Assembly (NCBI GenBank): GCA_958439155.1
Contig: CAUBUJ010000075.1
Span: forward strand, 1-7,867
Length of the DNA: 7,867 nt
Reading direction: 5' to 3'
Source of the DNA: an uncultured Veillonellaceae bacterium
GTDB lineage: Bacteria > Bacillota > Negativicutes > Veillonellales > Dialisteraceae
Each line of letters begins with the position of its first letter. The first letter of the stretch is position 1. This document shows positions 1-5,269 of the stretch, piece by piece. The position numbers and the translations under genes are program-made. The notes below the pieces were generated by a model. The model ran no database searches and was not told the origin of the DNA. It was given only the letters and a program-made list of their open reading frames with translations.

Positions 1-56
1 AAGCCATACAGCATCTATAGTTTTTATTTTTTAAAATTTTCCCTGAAAAAGGGTAC

Positions 57-103
57 AAAAAATGGAACCCCTTTTGAAAAGCTGTCAGAAAGTTCCGTTT
101 TTT
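57..103 (-). terminator. Probable (possibly bidirectional) terminator after the metY-URO-D operon
   Basis: On the minus strand, GGAAC (96-92) can pair with GTTCC (68-64), extended inward by U-G pairs, and is followed by ATTTTTT (63-57). On the plus strand the same hairpin is followed by G and six T (98-103), so it could also stop rightward transcription. It starts about 25 bases past the stop codon of the leftmost gene. The loop is long and partly self-paired, so strength is uncertain. The first 56 bases are A+T-rich and show only a small CCCT/AGGG hairpin and no gene. Confidence 0.5.
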
Positions 104-125
104 GTCTATAGTAGGGGAATGCCCT

Positions 126-1136
126 TTATTTTCCAAAAGCAGCCGCGGCCTGGCGGACCCATTCCAGATGGGAGAGATCCGTATCGGGCGGTATGGTGCA
201 GTCCGCGCCGAGAATGATCCCGGTGGTGCCTGCGTGCCGGAGGAGGCGGTCTGTTTCTGCCTCGATTTCTTCTTTTGTGCCGCTGTAGAGGACGTCTTCT
301 TTCGTCTGGCCGAAGCCGCCGATCACCGCGCGGCCGCCGAAGAGTTTCTTCCCTTCTTCGAGGGGAATTTCTTCCACATGGGCCGCCCAGTTGATGACGA
401 GCACCGGGTAATCCTTGTACCAGTCGAGGTAATTCCGGAAGCCTTTGTTGCCGCAGATATGGAGGATGTTGTTATCTTTGGCTGCATTGGCCGCCTGGAG
501 CACCTGAATCTCGCCGGGCGCGAGCACTTCTTCGTATTCGTCTCTTGTGAGGCGGTTCCGGTCCACATTGTTCACGGAGAAATAGATGCCGTCAGCGCCG
601 GCTTCCTCAATGACGCCCCGGGCAAGGACGGCGTAGTCTTCAGCGAGCACCGCGAGAATTTCCTTCACCGCTTCCTTGTCTTTGCGGATCCAGTCCACGA
701 AATCGAAGGGATGGTTGTACGTTTCCTGGGCGAACTGGATGGCCCGGTACGGCGTGAAGAGGTTGTAGAAAACCTGGACCTTCCGGCCGTAGCGCTCCAC
801 CAGTTTCGCCGCGAAGGAAATCTGCGCCTCGTACCACTGGCTGTCCCTGCCGAGGGGCTTCAGGTCCTTCACGTCTTCCGGCCCGTCCAGTACTTTCAGA
901 ATGGATGGATTCGGATAGGGGAAGAAGCCGTCGGTCATAATTTTCAGGAAGTCCGGATGGAACGCTTCATAAAAGGCGATGTGGTCTTTCACCACTTCAT
1001 CGGTCAGTTCTGGATGCAGGAAGGCATTGTCCGTATGAGGATTTCCGAGAAAATGATGCCAGAATCCCACCGGGACCCGGTCTGCCTTCTGGTTGTGAAA
1101 TACCGCGTCAATGAGTTCTCTTTTATTCTGTGCCAT
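126..1136 (-). CDS. URO-D superfamily protein, zinc thiol/corrinoid methyltransferase-like
   Basis: A 336-residue protein of the uroporphyrinogen decarboxylase superfamily, soluble, with no signal peptide or membrane segment. The name would suggest HemE, but the sequence has the residues of the methyltransferase branch (MtaA/MtbA/CmuA-like): His226-Ile-Cys228-Gly, then Cys313 inside a GADC-x-I-PPDT stretch (residues 310-318). This His-x-Cys...Cys set is known in that branch to hold zinc that activates a thiol acceptor. N-terminal features are a DRVPVGFW stretch (19-26) and an acidic FDFVDWI segment (144-150). The start is fixed by AGGAGG seven bases upstream of ATG. It lies 80 bases downstream of metY on the same strand with no clear terminator between, so co-transcription is likely. 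By context it may act in thiol or methyl-group chemistry of methionine synthesis, but the substrate cannot be read from sequence. No corrinoid protein gene is visible in the window. Confidence 0.85.
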   Translation of the reverse strand: MAQNKRELIDAVFHNQKADRVPVGFWHHFLGNPHTDNAFLHPELTDEVVKDHIAFYEAFHPDFLKIMTDGFFPYPNPSILKVLDGPEDVKDLKPLGRDSQWYEAQISFAAKLVERYGRKVQVFYNLFTPYRAIQFAQETYNHPFDFVDWIRKDKEAVKEILAVLAEDYAVLARGVIEEAGADGIYFSVNNVDRNRLTRDEYEEVLAPGEIQVLQAANAAKDNNILHICGNKGFRNYLDWYKDYPVLVINWAAHVEEIPLEEGKKLFGGRAVIGGFGQTKEDVLYSGTKEEIEAETDRLLRHAGTTGIILGADCTIPPDTDLSHLEWVRQAAAAFGK

Positions 1137-1216
1137 ACATGGACCTCCTGTGAGTCAAATGCTCTTTTCTCCGCGCTGCTTTTCCTTTTTATACCTGCCC
1201 TCTGCGGGGCCGCTGA

Positions 1217-2527
1217 TCAGGCTCCTTCAAAAGCCTGCTTCAGATCGGCGATGATGTCGTCGATATTTTCCAGACCGATAGAGAGACGGATCGTATTGTC
1301 ATAAATGCCCTGGTCTTCCAGTTCCTTCCCGTTCAGTTCGGAATGGGTCGTGGTCGCCGGATGAATGACAAGGCTCTTCGCGTCAGCCACGTTCGCCAGG
1401 AGGCTGAAGAGCTGGAGCCGGTCGATGAAGGCCTGTGCTTCTTTCGCTCCCCCTTTGATGCGGAAGGTGAAGATAGAGCCCGCGCCATGCGGGAAGTAAG
1501 TCTTGTAGAGGCGCTGCTGTTCCGGATCCTTCGAGAGGGACGGATGGGAAATGCTTTCCACCTGGGGCACTGTCTGGAGGTACTTCACCACAGCGAGCGC
1601 GTTCTGTACATGCCGTTCCACCCGGTAGGACAGGGTTTCCAGTCCCTGGAGGAGAATCCAGCTGGTGAAGGGGGAAATGGTAGCGCCGGTATCGCGAAGA
1701 AGAATCGCGCGAATCCGCACGATGTACGCCGCAGGGCCCGCCGCGTCGACGAAGGAAATGCCGTGGTAGCTTTCATTCGGCTGTGTGAGCTGCGGGAATT
1801 TATCGGCATGAGCCTTCCAGTCAAAGGTGCCTGCGTCGACAATGACGCCGCCGATGGCTGTGCCGTGGCCGCCGATGAATTTCGTCGCCGATTCGATGAC
1901 CACATCCGCGCCGTGTTCAATGGGGCGGATCAGGTAAGGCGTGCCGAAGGTATTGTCGATGAGGAGGGGAATGCCGTGCTTGTGGGCGATGGCGGCGATA
2001 CCGTCAATGTCGGTCACTTCGCTGTTTGGATTGCCGAGAGTTTCAATGTAGACCGCTTTCGTATTAGGCTGGATCGCATCTTCCACTTCTTTCAGGTTGA
2101 GCGGATTCACGAAGGTGGTCTTCACGCCGTAGTCCACGATGGTGTGGGCCAGGTAATTGTAGGTGCCGCCGTAAATATTCTTCGCCGCTACGATATGATC
2201 TCCCGCGAGGGCGATATTTTCGATGGCGTACGCCACAGCCGCCGCGCCGGATGCCACAGCCAGAGCGGCCACGCCTCCTTCCAGAGCGGCGATGCGCTGT
2301 TCAAATACATCTTCCGTCGGATTGGTGAGACGGCCGTAAATGTTGCCTGCGTCTTTCAGAGCGAACCGGTCCGCCGCGTGCTGGCTGTTGCGGAATACGA
2401 AAGACGAGGTCTGGTAAATCGGCACCGCCCGGGCGTCGGTAGCATGATCATAATCTTCCTGGCCGGCATGGAGCTGCAGGGTTTCAAATTTCCAGGATTT
2501 ACGTGTTGCTTCGGTTACTTTTGCCAT
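1217..2527 (-). CDS. metY: O-acetylhomoserine sulfhydrylase (O-acetylhomoserine aminocarboxypropyltransferase)
   Basis: A 436-residue PLP enzyme of the Cys/Met metabolism family; the length is typical of MetY and longer than MetB/MetC (about 380). It makes homocysteine from O-acetylhomoserine and sulfide in the cytosol. Some relatives also use methanethiol to make methionine or O-acetylserine to make cysteine. Visible landmarks are the N-terminal FETLQLHAGQ stretch (14-23), Tyr64-Gly-Arg66 for cofactor phosphate from the partner subunit, Asp191 (DNTFGTPYL) for the pyridine nitrogen, Lys216 in SATKFIGGHG as Schiff-base lysine, and a C-terminal IRLSIGLEN (413-421) with the carboxylate-binding Arg414. 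The start has AGGAGG nine bases upstream. It lies downstream of a Cys-type T-box leader, which would raise expression when tRNA-Cys is uncharged. No convincing promoter is seen in the 230 bases just upstream, so read-through from the T-box promoter is inferred. Confidence 0.96.
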   Translation of the reverse strand: MAKVTEATRKSWKFETLQLHAGQEDYDHATDARAVPIYQTSSFVFRNSQHAADRFALKDAGNIYGRLTNPTEDVFEQRIAALEGGVAALAVASGAAAVAYAIENIALAGDHIVAAKNIYGGTYNYLAHTIVDYGVKTTFVNPLNLKEVEDAIQPNTKAVYIETLGNPNSEVTDIDGIAAIAHKHGIPLLIDNTFGTPYLIRPIEHGADVVIESATKFIGGHGTAIGGVIVDAGTFDWKAHADKFPQLTQPNESYHGISFVDAAGPAAYIVRIRAILLRDTGATISPFTSWILLQGLETLSYRVERHVQNALAVVKYLQTVPQVESISHPSLSKDPEQQRLYKTYFPHGAGSIFTFRIKGGAKEAQAFIDRLQLFSLLANVADAKSLVIHPATTTHSELNGKELEDQGIYDNTIRLSIGLENIDDIIADLKQAFEGA

Positions 2528-2606
2528 AATACATGTCCTCCTATATGCAGGTTGCTGTTTTCAATTTCATTTTTAACTCATTCATTTGTGATCACAGGGA
2601 GTACCC

Positions 2607-2634
2607 CCGCCGCCCAATGACAAGGCGGAGGCGG
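2607..2634. repeat. G+C-rich palindromic repeat, copy 1
   Basis: The stretch contains GCCGCCCAATGACAAGGCGG, in which CCGCC and GGCGG arms flank a short A-rich centre. Similar elements occur at 2673-2699, 3937-3960 and 7713-7732. No T-run follows on either strand, so this copy is not an obvious terminator. It lies in the untranslated stretch between the 40-codon frame and metY. Confidence 0.6.
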
Positions 2635-2672
2635 CCTGCGGCGCTCCTTATGATAGACCTGGAAAGGGGCCA

Positions 2673-2699
2673 GCCGCCCATTACAAGGCGAGAGCGGCC
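2673..2699. repeat. G+C-rich palindromic repeat, copy 2
   Basis: The core GCCGCCCATTACAAGGCG resembles copy 1, about 40 bases away. The outer arms GCCGC and GCGGC pair around a smaller GGCG/CGCC pairing. No T-run follows. With copy 1 it occupies most of the untranslated gap before metY and could form stable RNA structure there. Small conserved palindromes in intergenic DNA recall REP-type elements, but no known family is recognised. Confidence 0.55.
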
Positions 2700-2755
2700 G
2701 AACCCATCCTACATCGCTTCCCGCCTGTGAAAAGAACTCTTCTCATACAAACTCC

Positions 2756-2878
2756 TTACCGGTTCCCATGGAAATCGTAGAAACGGTGGTACGCAGGTCC
2801 GGAGATTCCGAGAAACAGCAGGCAGCCGCACAGATCCCACCAGACTTCATTCATTTTCTTTGCCGCGTACTTACCCAT
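2756..2878 (-). CDS. Small 40-residue protein of unknown function directly after the Cys T-box
   Basis: This short frame begins 41 bases after the T-box terminator. AAGGAG at 2893-2888 sits nine bases before ATG, which is a proper ribosome site. The peptide starts MGKYAAKKMNEVWWDLCGC, continues through a short hydrophobic stretch (LLFLGISGPAY, residues 20-30), and ends in a charged aromatic tail. Third codon positions are G/C-rich, like the neighbouring genes. The hydrophobic part is too short to be a confident membrane helix. I do not recognise the family. It contains two cysteines (Cys17 and Cys19) directly under a cysteine-type riboswitch, so it could be a regulated small protein, a leader peptide, or the remnant of a longer gene. 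The stop codon overlaps another AAGGAG followed by ATG at 2746, opening a 21-codon frame that runs into repeat copy 2. Confidence 0.45.
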   Translation of the reverse strand: MGKYAAKKMNEVWWDLCGCLLFLGISGPAYHRFYDFHGNR

Positions 2879-2918
2879 ATTCTCTTTCTCCTTTCCTGTT
2901 CTCCCTTTTTAGGGAAAT

Positions 2919-2950
2919 AAAAAAACTTCCATCCTCTATAGGACGGAAGT
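2919..2950 (-). terminator. Intrinsic terminator of the Cys T-box leader
   Basis: On the minus strand ACTTCCGTCCT pairs with AGGATGGAAGT around an ATAG loop (11 pairs including one G-T), followed by seven T (2925-2919). The 5' half overlaps the antiterminator helix, in which TAGG (2967-2964) pairs with CCTA and ACGGAA with TTCCGT, as expected for a T-box switch. Confidence 0.9.
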
Positions 2951-3196
2951 TCCGTGATTCTCACCTAATTTTATCTGTGCGTCGCCGCATAGACCTCTGC
3001 AGGTTCTCCAGCATATACTTTCCAAACCATACCGCTGTATCGGGCAGTCCCGGGAAGGTCTACTCACATTCGACCCGCCAAGCTCAGAAATGCACTTCAG
3101 CCGCCTATCCATACCCGCTTCCACTATCCGGGCTCGCTATGCTGTATTCAGCGCGCTTACTCTTTCCTTCATCGCTTCGTTTGCTTTGATGTTCCT
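2919..3196 (-). promoter_or_regulatory. T-box riboswitch, probable cysteine specificity (UGC specifier)
   Basis: This leader RNA binds uncharged tRNA and switches from terminator to antiterminator. Visible parts in transcript order are the GAAGGAAAGAGTA stem I motif (3170-3158), the AGCGAGCC distal bulge (3138-3131), the TAGTGGAAGC apical motif (3126-3117), and the specifier region CTGAAGTGCATTTCTGAGC. Next come an AGTAGACC...CCCGATACAG stem II region and the antiterminator/terminator pair. Aligned to the well-known glyQS leader (GAAAGGCATTCTTGAGC, with GGC as specifier), the triplet here is TGC at 3094-3092, a cysteine codon; a one-base shift would give GTG (Val). The usual T-box core TGGNACC is replaced by TGAGAATC, so the acceptor-binding bulge is non-canonical. 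Downstream on the same strand are the 40-codon frame and metY, which suits cysteine control. Confidence 0.85.
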
Positions 3197-3225
3197 ACTC
3201 TACCACCGGCGTCAAACCGTGTCAA
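3197..3225 (-). promoter_or_regulatory. Sigma-70-type promoter for the Cys T-box transcript
   Basis: A perfect TTGACA box (3225-3220) is separated by 17 bases from TAGAGT (3202-3197), which matches four of six consensus -10 positions. It lies immediately upstream of the T-box stem I, so transcription should start near 3190. Confidence 0.8.
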
Positions 3226-3269
3226 GAGGAATTTTTAGGGAAATGTGTCTCATACGGGACAGGCCCGAT

Positions 3270-3832
3270 GGAGCGTCATTGGTGCGGGCAGTCTGAAGTC
3301 GGAAGTCTGGAGTCTGAAGAGGAAATAGGAAATTTCTTTTTATAGGCGGCTTCGCCGCAGGTACAAGACGAAATGGGCGTCATCTCGACCAGTCGTGATT
3401 CCCGCTGTTTGAAGTTATGCGAGAAACAGACAGCGATATGAGGAGTGGAAACCCCTTGCGGGTCCCCTTTAGGGTGGATCTTTCGATATTTACGTAAGAT
3501 CTACCCTAAAAGGGACTTGTAAGATCTCTCCACTCTTTCCCGTACTTTTCTAATACGAAACACGCATACCGCAAAATACGACCGGTCGAGATGACCCACA
3601 TATCGACCGGTTCCTTATGCATGCGTACAAACCTAAAATAGAAATATGACAATGCACAGGGCTCCCCCTGTCGGGGGGGGGAGCTGGCCAAAGGCCTGAG
3701 AGGGGATGAGCCTGCGTATATGCTGGTTTTCAAACCATTATGCGCGGCGAAGCCGATACAAAAAGCCCTTCCTATTTCCTCTTCAGACTTCTGACTCCTG
3801 TCTCCAGACTCCACGCCAATGATGCACCGACC
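3270..3832. repeat. Large imperfect palindromic element with nested inverted repeats
   Basis: The two ends are inverted copies: a 21-base identical segment at 3311-3331 and 3769-3789 (AGTCTGAAGAGGAAATAGGAA and its complement), and CGGCTTCGCCGC at 3347-3358 against 3744-3755. Inside, TCATCTCGACCAGTCG (3380-3395) mirrors 3579-3594 with one mismatch. The core stem pairs 3462-3482 with 3496-3516 (19 of 21). Further hairpins are ACCGGTCGA/TCGACCGGT (3581-3611), GCTCCCCC/GGGGGAGC (3661-3684) and GGCCAAAGGCC (3686-3696). Open frames crossing it lack ribosome sites and follow the repeat units, so I see no gene. It could be a non-autonomous mobile element (MITE-like) or a stacked repeat cluster. No transposase or clear target-site duplication is visible. 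Confidence 0.7.
3291..3318. repeat. Heptanucleotide tandem repeat
   Basis: Four head-to-tail heptamers read GTCTGAA, GTCGGAA, GTCTGGA and GTCTGAA. An inverted counterpart with the same period lies at about 3784-3811, in the other arm of the palindrome. Other period-seven runs sit at 3976-3993 (ACTCTAA units) and 7678-7695 (TAGCTTT units). Confidence 0.65.
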
Positions 3833-3908
3833 GGCCTTAGCCCCCAGACCTCAGACCGCGGGCCCCGCTGCCATGACGCACCTGCACCATCCCGCCCGTA
3901 CGCAGCCC
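3833..3908. repeat. Dispersed repeat arm, matched in inverted orientation at the right edge of the window
   Basis: Bases 3849-3908 match the complement of 7768-7827 at 57 of 60 positions without gaps. The part GCCCCGCTGCCATGACGCAC, continuing CTGC (3862-3885), also recurs exactly at 3998-4021. The segment directly follows the palindromic element and seems to belong to the same repeat family. Confidence 0.75.
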
Positions 3909-3929
3909 GTCCGGCGTTTGAAAACTATA

Positions 3930-3962
3930 AAAATTTCCGCCGCCCATTGATTTGCGGCGGCG
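3930..3962 (-). terminator. Intrinsic terminator downstream of the hydrolase gene, built from a palindromic repeat
   Basis: On the minus strand CCGCCGC (3960-3954) pairs with GCGGCGG (3943-3937) around a loop that includes AAATCAAT, and is followed by AAATTTTTAT. The stem core is the same palindrome family seen at 2607, 2673 and 7713. It lies about 80 bases after the hydrolase stop, with a repeat copy in between. Confidence 0.7.
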
Positions 3963-3997
3963 CACCATCCCTCTCAACTCTAAACTCTAAACTTTGC

Positions 3998-4021
3998 GCC
4001 CCGCTGCCATGACGCACCTGC
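3998..4021. repeat. Second copy of a 24-base direct repeat
   Basis: These 24 bases are identical to 3862-3885, and the match continues as CxCCATCC. The heptamer run ACTCTAA ACTCTAA ACTTT lies just before it at 3976-3995. The copy sits in the 3' untranslated part of the hydrolase transcript. Confidence 0.7.
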
Positions 4022-4042
4022 GCCATCCTCCCCTATGGATGC

Positions 4043-4816
4043 TTATTCCCCAAGGAGCGTCTCTTTCAAAAAGTGGATGGCGCTCACCATCCGCGCTTCC
4101 CGCCACGCCACAGACTCGAAATGATGTCCCGCGCCGTGGATGATGGTGAGGCGCGCTTTGTCTCCGAAGATTTCCTTGTACCGCTCCGAACAGTGCCAGG
4201 AAGCGACAATATCGGCATCGCCGTGGACGAGATTCACCGGTCCCTTGAACGCCGAGGCGATTTCAAAAGGATCGATGCAGCAGCAGTCTTCATAGAACCC
4301 CCGCCCCAATTTGAGGCCTTCAATATCGCCGTAGGTCTTGTCGATATCCGGCACGGGCACATTGCACACCATTTTCTCCCGCATGTGGGTGACCACGTCC
4401 GGCGCGGGGCACCACAGGGAGAGGGCGGCGACCTCGTCATGGCGCATGCCCGCTGCCATAGAGGCGACGCACCCGCCGAGGGAAAGGCCGTGCAGGGCTA
4501 TCCGGTCAGGATCGGCGAAGGGCTGCTCTTTCAGCCAGTCCAGTATGGCGCAGGCGTCTGCCGCTTCTCCGGAGATGGTCATATTCTCATGCTCCCCGTC
4601 GCTGTTGCCGCAGCCAGCGAAGTCGAAGCGGACGCTCCCGATGCCTTCTTTCTCCAGACGGCGGGAAAGCTCGGTATGGACGTAATTGATTTCCGGCCCG
4701 TCGTCATAAAGGCCGTGGAAAATGATTACAAAAGGAAAAGGACCCGTCCCCTCCGGCAGGTGCATCATCCCGCGGAGCGTCATGCCCCGGCTTTCGCATT
4801 CTACATATTTCATCAT
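4043..4816 (-). CDS. Alpha/beta hydrolase, cinnamoyl/feruloyl esterase-like
   Basis: From the chosen start the protein has 257 residues, a usual length for this serine hydrolase fold, with no signal peptide. In that numbering the oxyanion HG is at 34-35 (IIFHGLYDDG), the nucleophile Ser112 lies in HGLSLGG, the acid is probably Asp202 in VHGDAD, and the base His231 is in HGAGHHF. The stretch RFDFAGCGNSDGEHENMT (63-80) is very like the lactobacillar cinnamoyl esterases, suggesting a short-chain acyl or hydroxycinnamoyl ester hydrolase of the cytosol. The substrate is not determinable. The frame stays open to 4888, but that upstream ATG lacks a spaced ribosome site and the extra 24 residues are polar. 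Family members begin at MKYVE-like residues, so 4816 (or 4813) is preferred. The gene stands alone, divergent from the Met T-box operon. A run of three cysteines (178-180) is odd. Confidence 0.88.
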   Translation of the reverse strand: MMKYVECESRGMTLRGMMHLPEGTGPFPFVIIFHGLYDDGPEINYVHTELSRRLEKEGIGSVRFDFAGCGNSDGEHENMTISGEAADACAILDWLKEQPFADPDRIALHGLSLGGCVASMAAGMRHDEVAALSLWCPAPDVVTHMREKMVCNVPVPDIDKTYGDIEGLKLGRGFYEDCCCIDPFEIASAFKGPVNLVHGDADIVASWHCSERYKEIFGDKARLTIIHGAGHHFESVAWREARMVSAIHFLKETLLGE

Positions 4817-4940
4817 CGCTGTTTTCTCTCTTTCTGGAAATGTTCCATATTTCTTTTGTATTTCTGCTTTCTTCCCTGTATTGTACATCCCCTGCGGCGT
4901 GCGGCCCTATGAGAAAATCAGGGCGAGGCCATTCTTTATA

Positions 4941-4969
4941 ACTATACCGCCTCTCACGCATTGACAGAA
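4941..4969 (-). promoter_or_regulatory. Possible divergent promoter for the hydrolase gene
   Basis: On the minus strand TATAGT (4946-4941) is a good -10 box, and 17 bases upstream lies TTCTGT (4969-4964), a weak -35. It overlaps the -35 box of the rightward Met T-box promoter, so the two may interfere. An alternative -10 (TTATAA) lies a few bases further downstream. Confidence 0.3.
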
Positions 4970-4990
4970 AAGCGGCGGCGGTGCTATTAT
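4961..4990 (+). promoter_or_regulatory. Sigma-70-type promoter for the Met T-box operon
   Basis: A perfect TTGACA (4961-4966), an 18-base G+C-rich spacer and TATTAT (4985-4990, five of six consensus). Transcription is expected to start near 4997, a few bases before the T-box stem I. Confidence 0.85.
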
Positions 4991-4996
4991 GGGAAC

Positions 4997-5247
4997 AATT
5001 CAAAATGACAAGGAAGAGAAGAGTATCCCCCTCGTGATGGCAAAGAGAGCCGCGTCTGGTGAAAGCGGTGCAGAAGGAGGGGGAGAAGATGGCCTCTGAG
5101 TCTGTTAGATCGAATGATGAGATCTGCCGGGTCTGCCCGTTACAGCAGCAGGGTATGACAGTACCTCATAAGGCTCTGCCGGTGACGACAGGGTGAAGAA
5201 GAGTGGTAACACGGGCAACCGTCTCTCAGTGGAGAGGCGGTTTTTTT
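4997..5247 (+). promoter_or_regulatory. T-box riboswitch, methionine specificity (AUG specifier)
   Basis: A complete T-box leader. It has a GGAAGAGAAGAGTA stem I motif, AGAGAGCC distal bulge and CTGGTGAAAGC apical motif (5044-5066), then the specifier region GAGAAGATGGCCTCTGAG. By the same alignment to glyQS the specifier is ATG at 5089-5091. Stem II elements (CCGGGTCTGCCCGTTACAG) follow, then the T-box sequence AGAGTGGTAACACGGG (5200-5215). The antiterminator pairs AGAG with CTCT and ACGG with CCGT around the bulge TGGTAAC. The T in TGGT pairs with discriminator A73, as found in tRNA-Met. It controls the transsulfuration genes just downstream, so uncharged tRNA-Met should switch them on. Confidence 0.93.
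5218..5247 (+). terminator. Intrinsic terminator of the Met T-box leader
   Basis: ACCGTCTCTC pairs with GAGAGGCGGT around an AGTG loop (10 pairs, one T-G), followed by seven T (5241-5247). The 5' arm is shared with the antiterminator, giving the mutually exclusive T-box structures. Confidence 0.93.
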
Positions 5248-5269
5248 ATTTTCAAAAAGGGGATCACAG

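Noticed and set aside
126..1136. HemE (uroporphyrinogen decarboxylase proper)
   Set aside because: The His-x-Cys...Cys zinc set and the GADC-x-IPPDT stretch belong to the methyltransferase branch, and no heme genes are nearby.
102..1304. Long plus-strand open frame opposite the URO-D gene
   Set aside because: It is antisense to a protein with clear family motifs and a good ribosome site, and its translation resembles no family. It is a by-product of G+C-rich codon use. The same applies to 1343-2620 opposite metY, 4073-4912 opposite the hydrolase, 5264-6418 opposite the cystathionine gamma-synthase gene and 6485-7552 opposite patB.
2587..2596. Perfect palindrome TGTGATCACA upstream of metY as a CRP-like operator
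   Set aside because: Only ten bases are symmetric, no promoter sits next to it, and a palindrome of this length is expected by chance. A regulator cannot be named.
2919..3196. SAM-I or other methionine riboswitch upstream of metY
   Set aside because: The conserved SAM-I motifs are not present. The stem I, specifier, stem II and antiterminator landmarks fit a T-box instead.
2860..3296. Short open frames overlapping the T-box leader
   Set aside because: The region is explained by T-box stem and terminator structure on the minus strand, and no ribosome sites support these frames.
3673..3681. Run of nine G as a phase-variable tract
   Set aside because: It lies in a hairpin of the repeat element, not in a gene or between promoter boxes, so length changes would have no obvious effect.
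3270..3832. CRISPR array or insertion sequence
   Set aside because: There are no regularly spaced identical repeats with unique spacers, and no transposase reading frame or remnant is visible.
3506..4012. Open frames of 102 and 90 codons inside the repeat region
   Set aside because: They run through inverted and tandem repeats, lack ribosome sites, and their translations are low-complexity products of the repeat units.
4817..4888. Upstream ATG of the hydrolase frame as the true start
   Set aside because: It has no ribosome site at proper spacing, the 24 extra residues are polar and not family-like, and the ATG pair at 4816/4813 fits known family N-termini.
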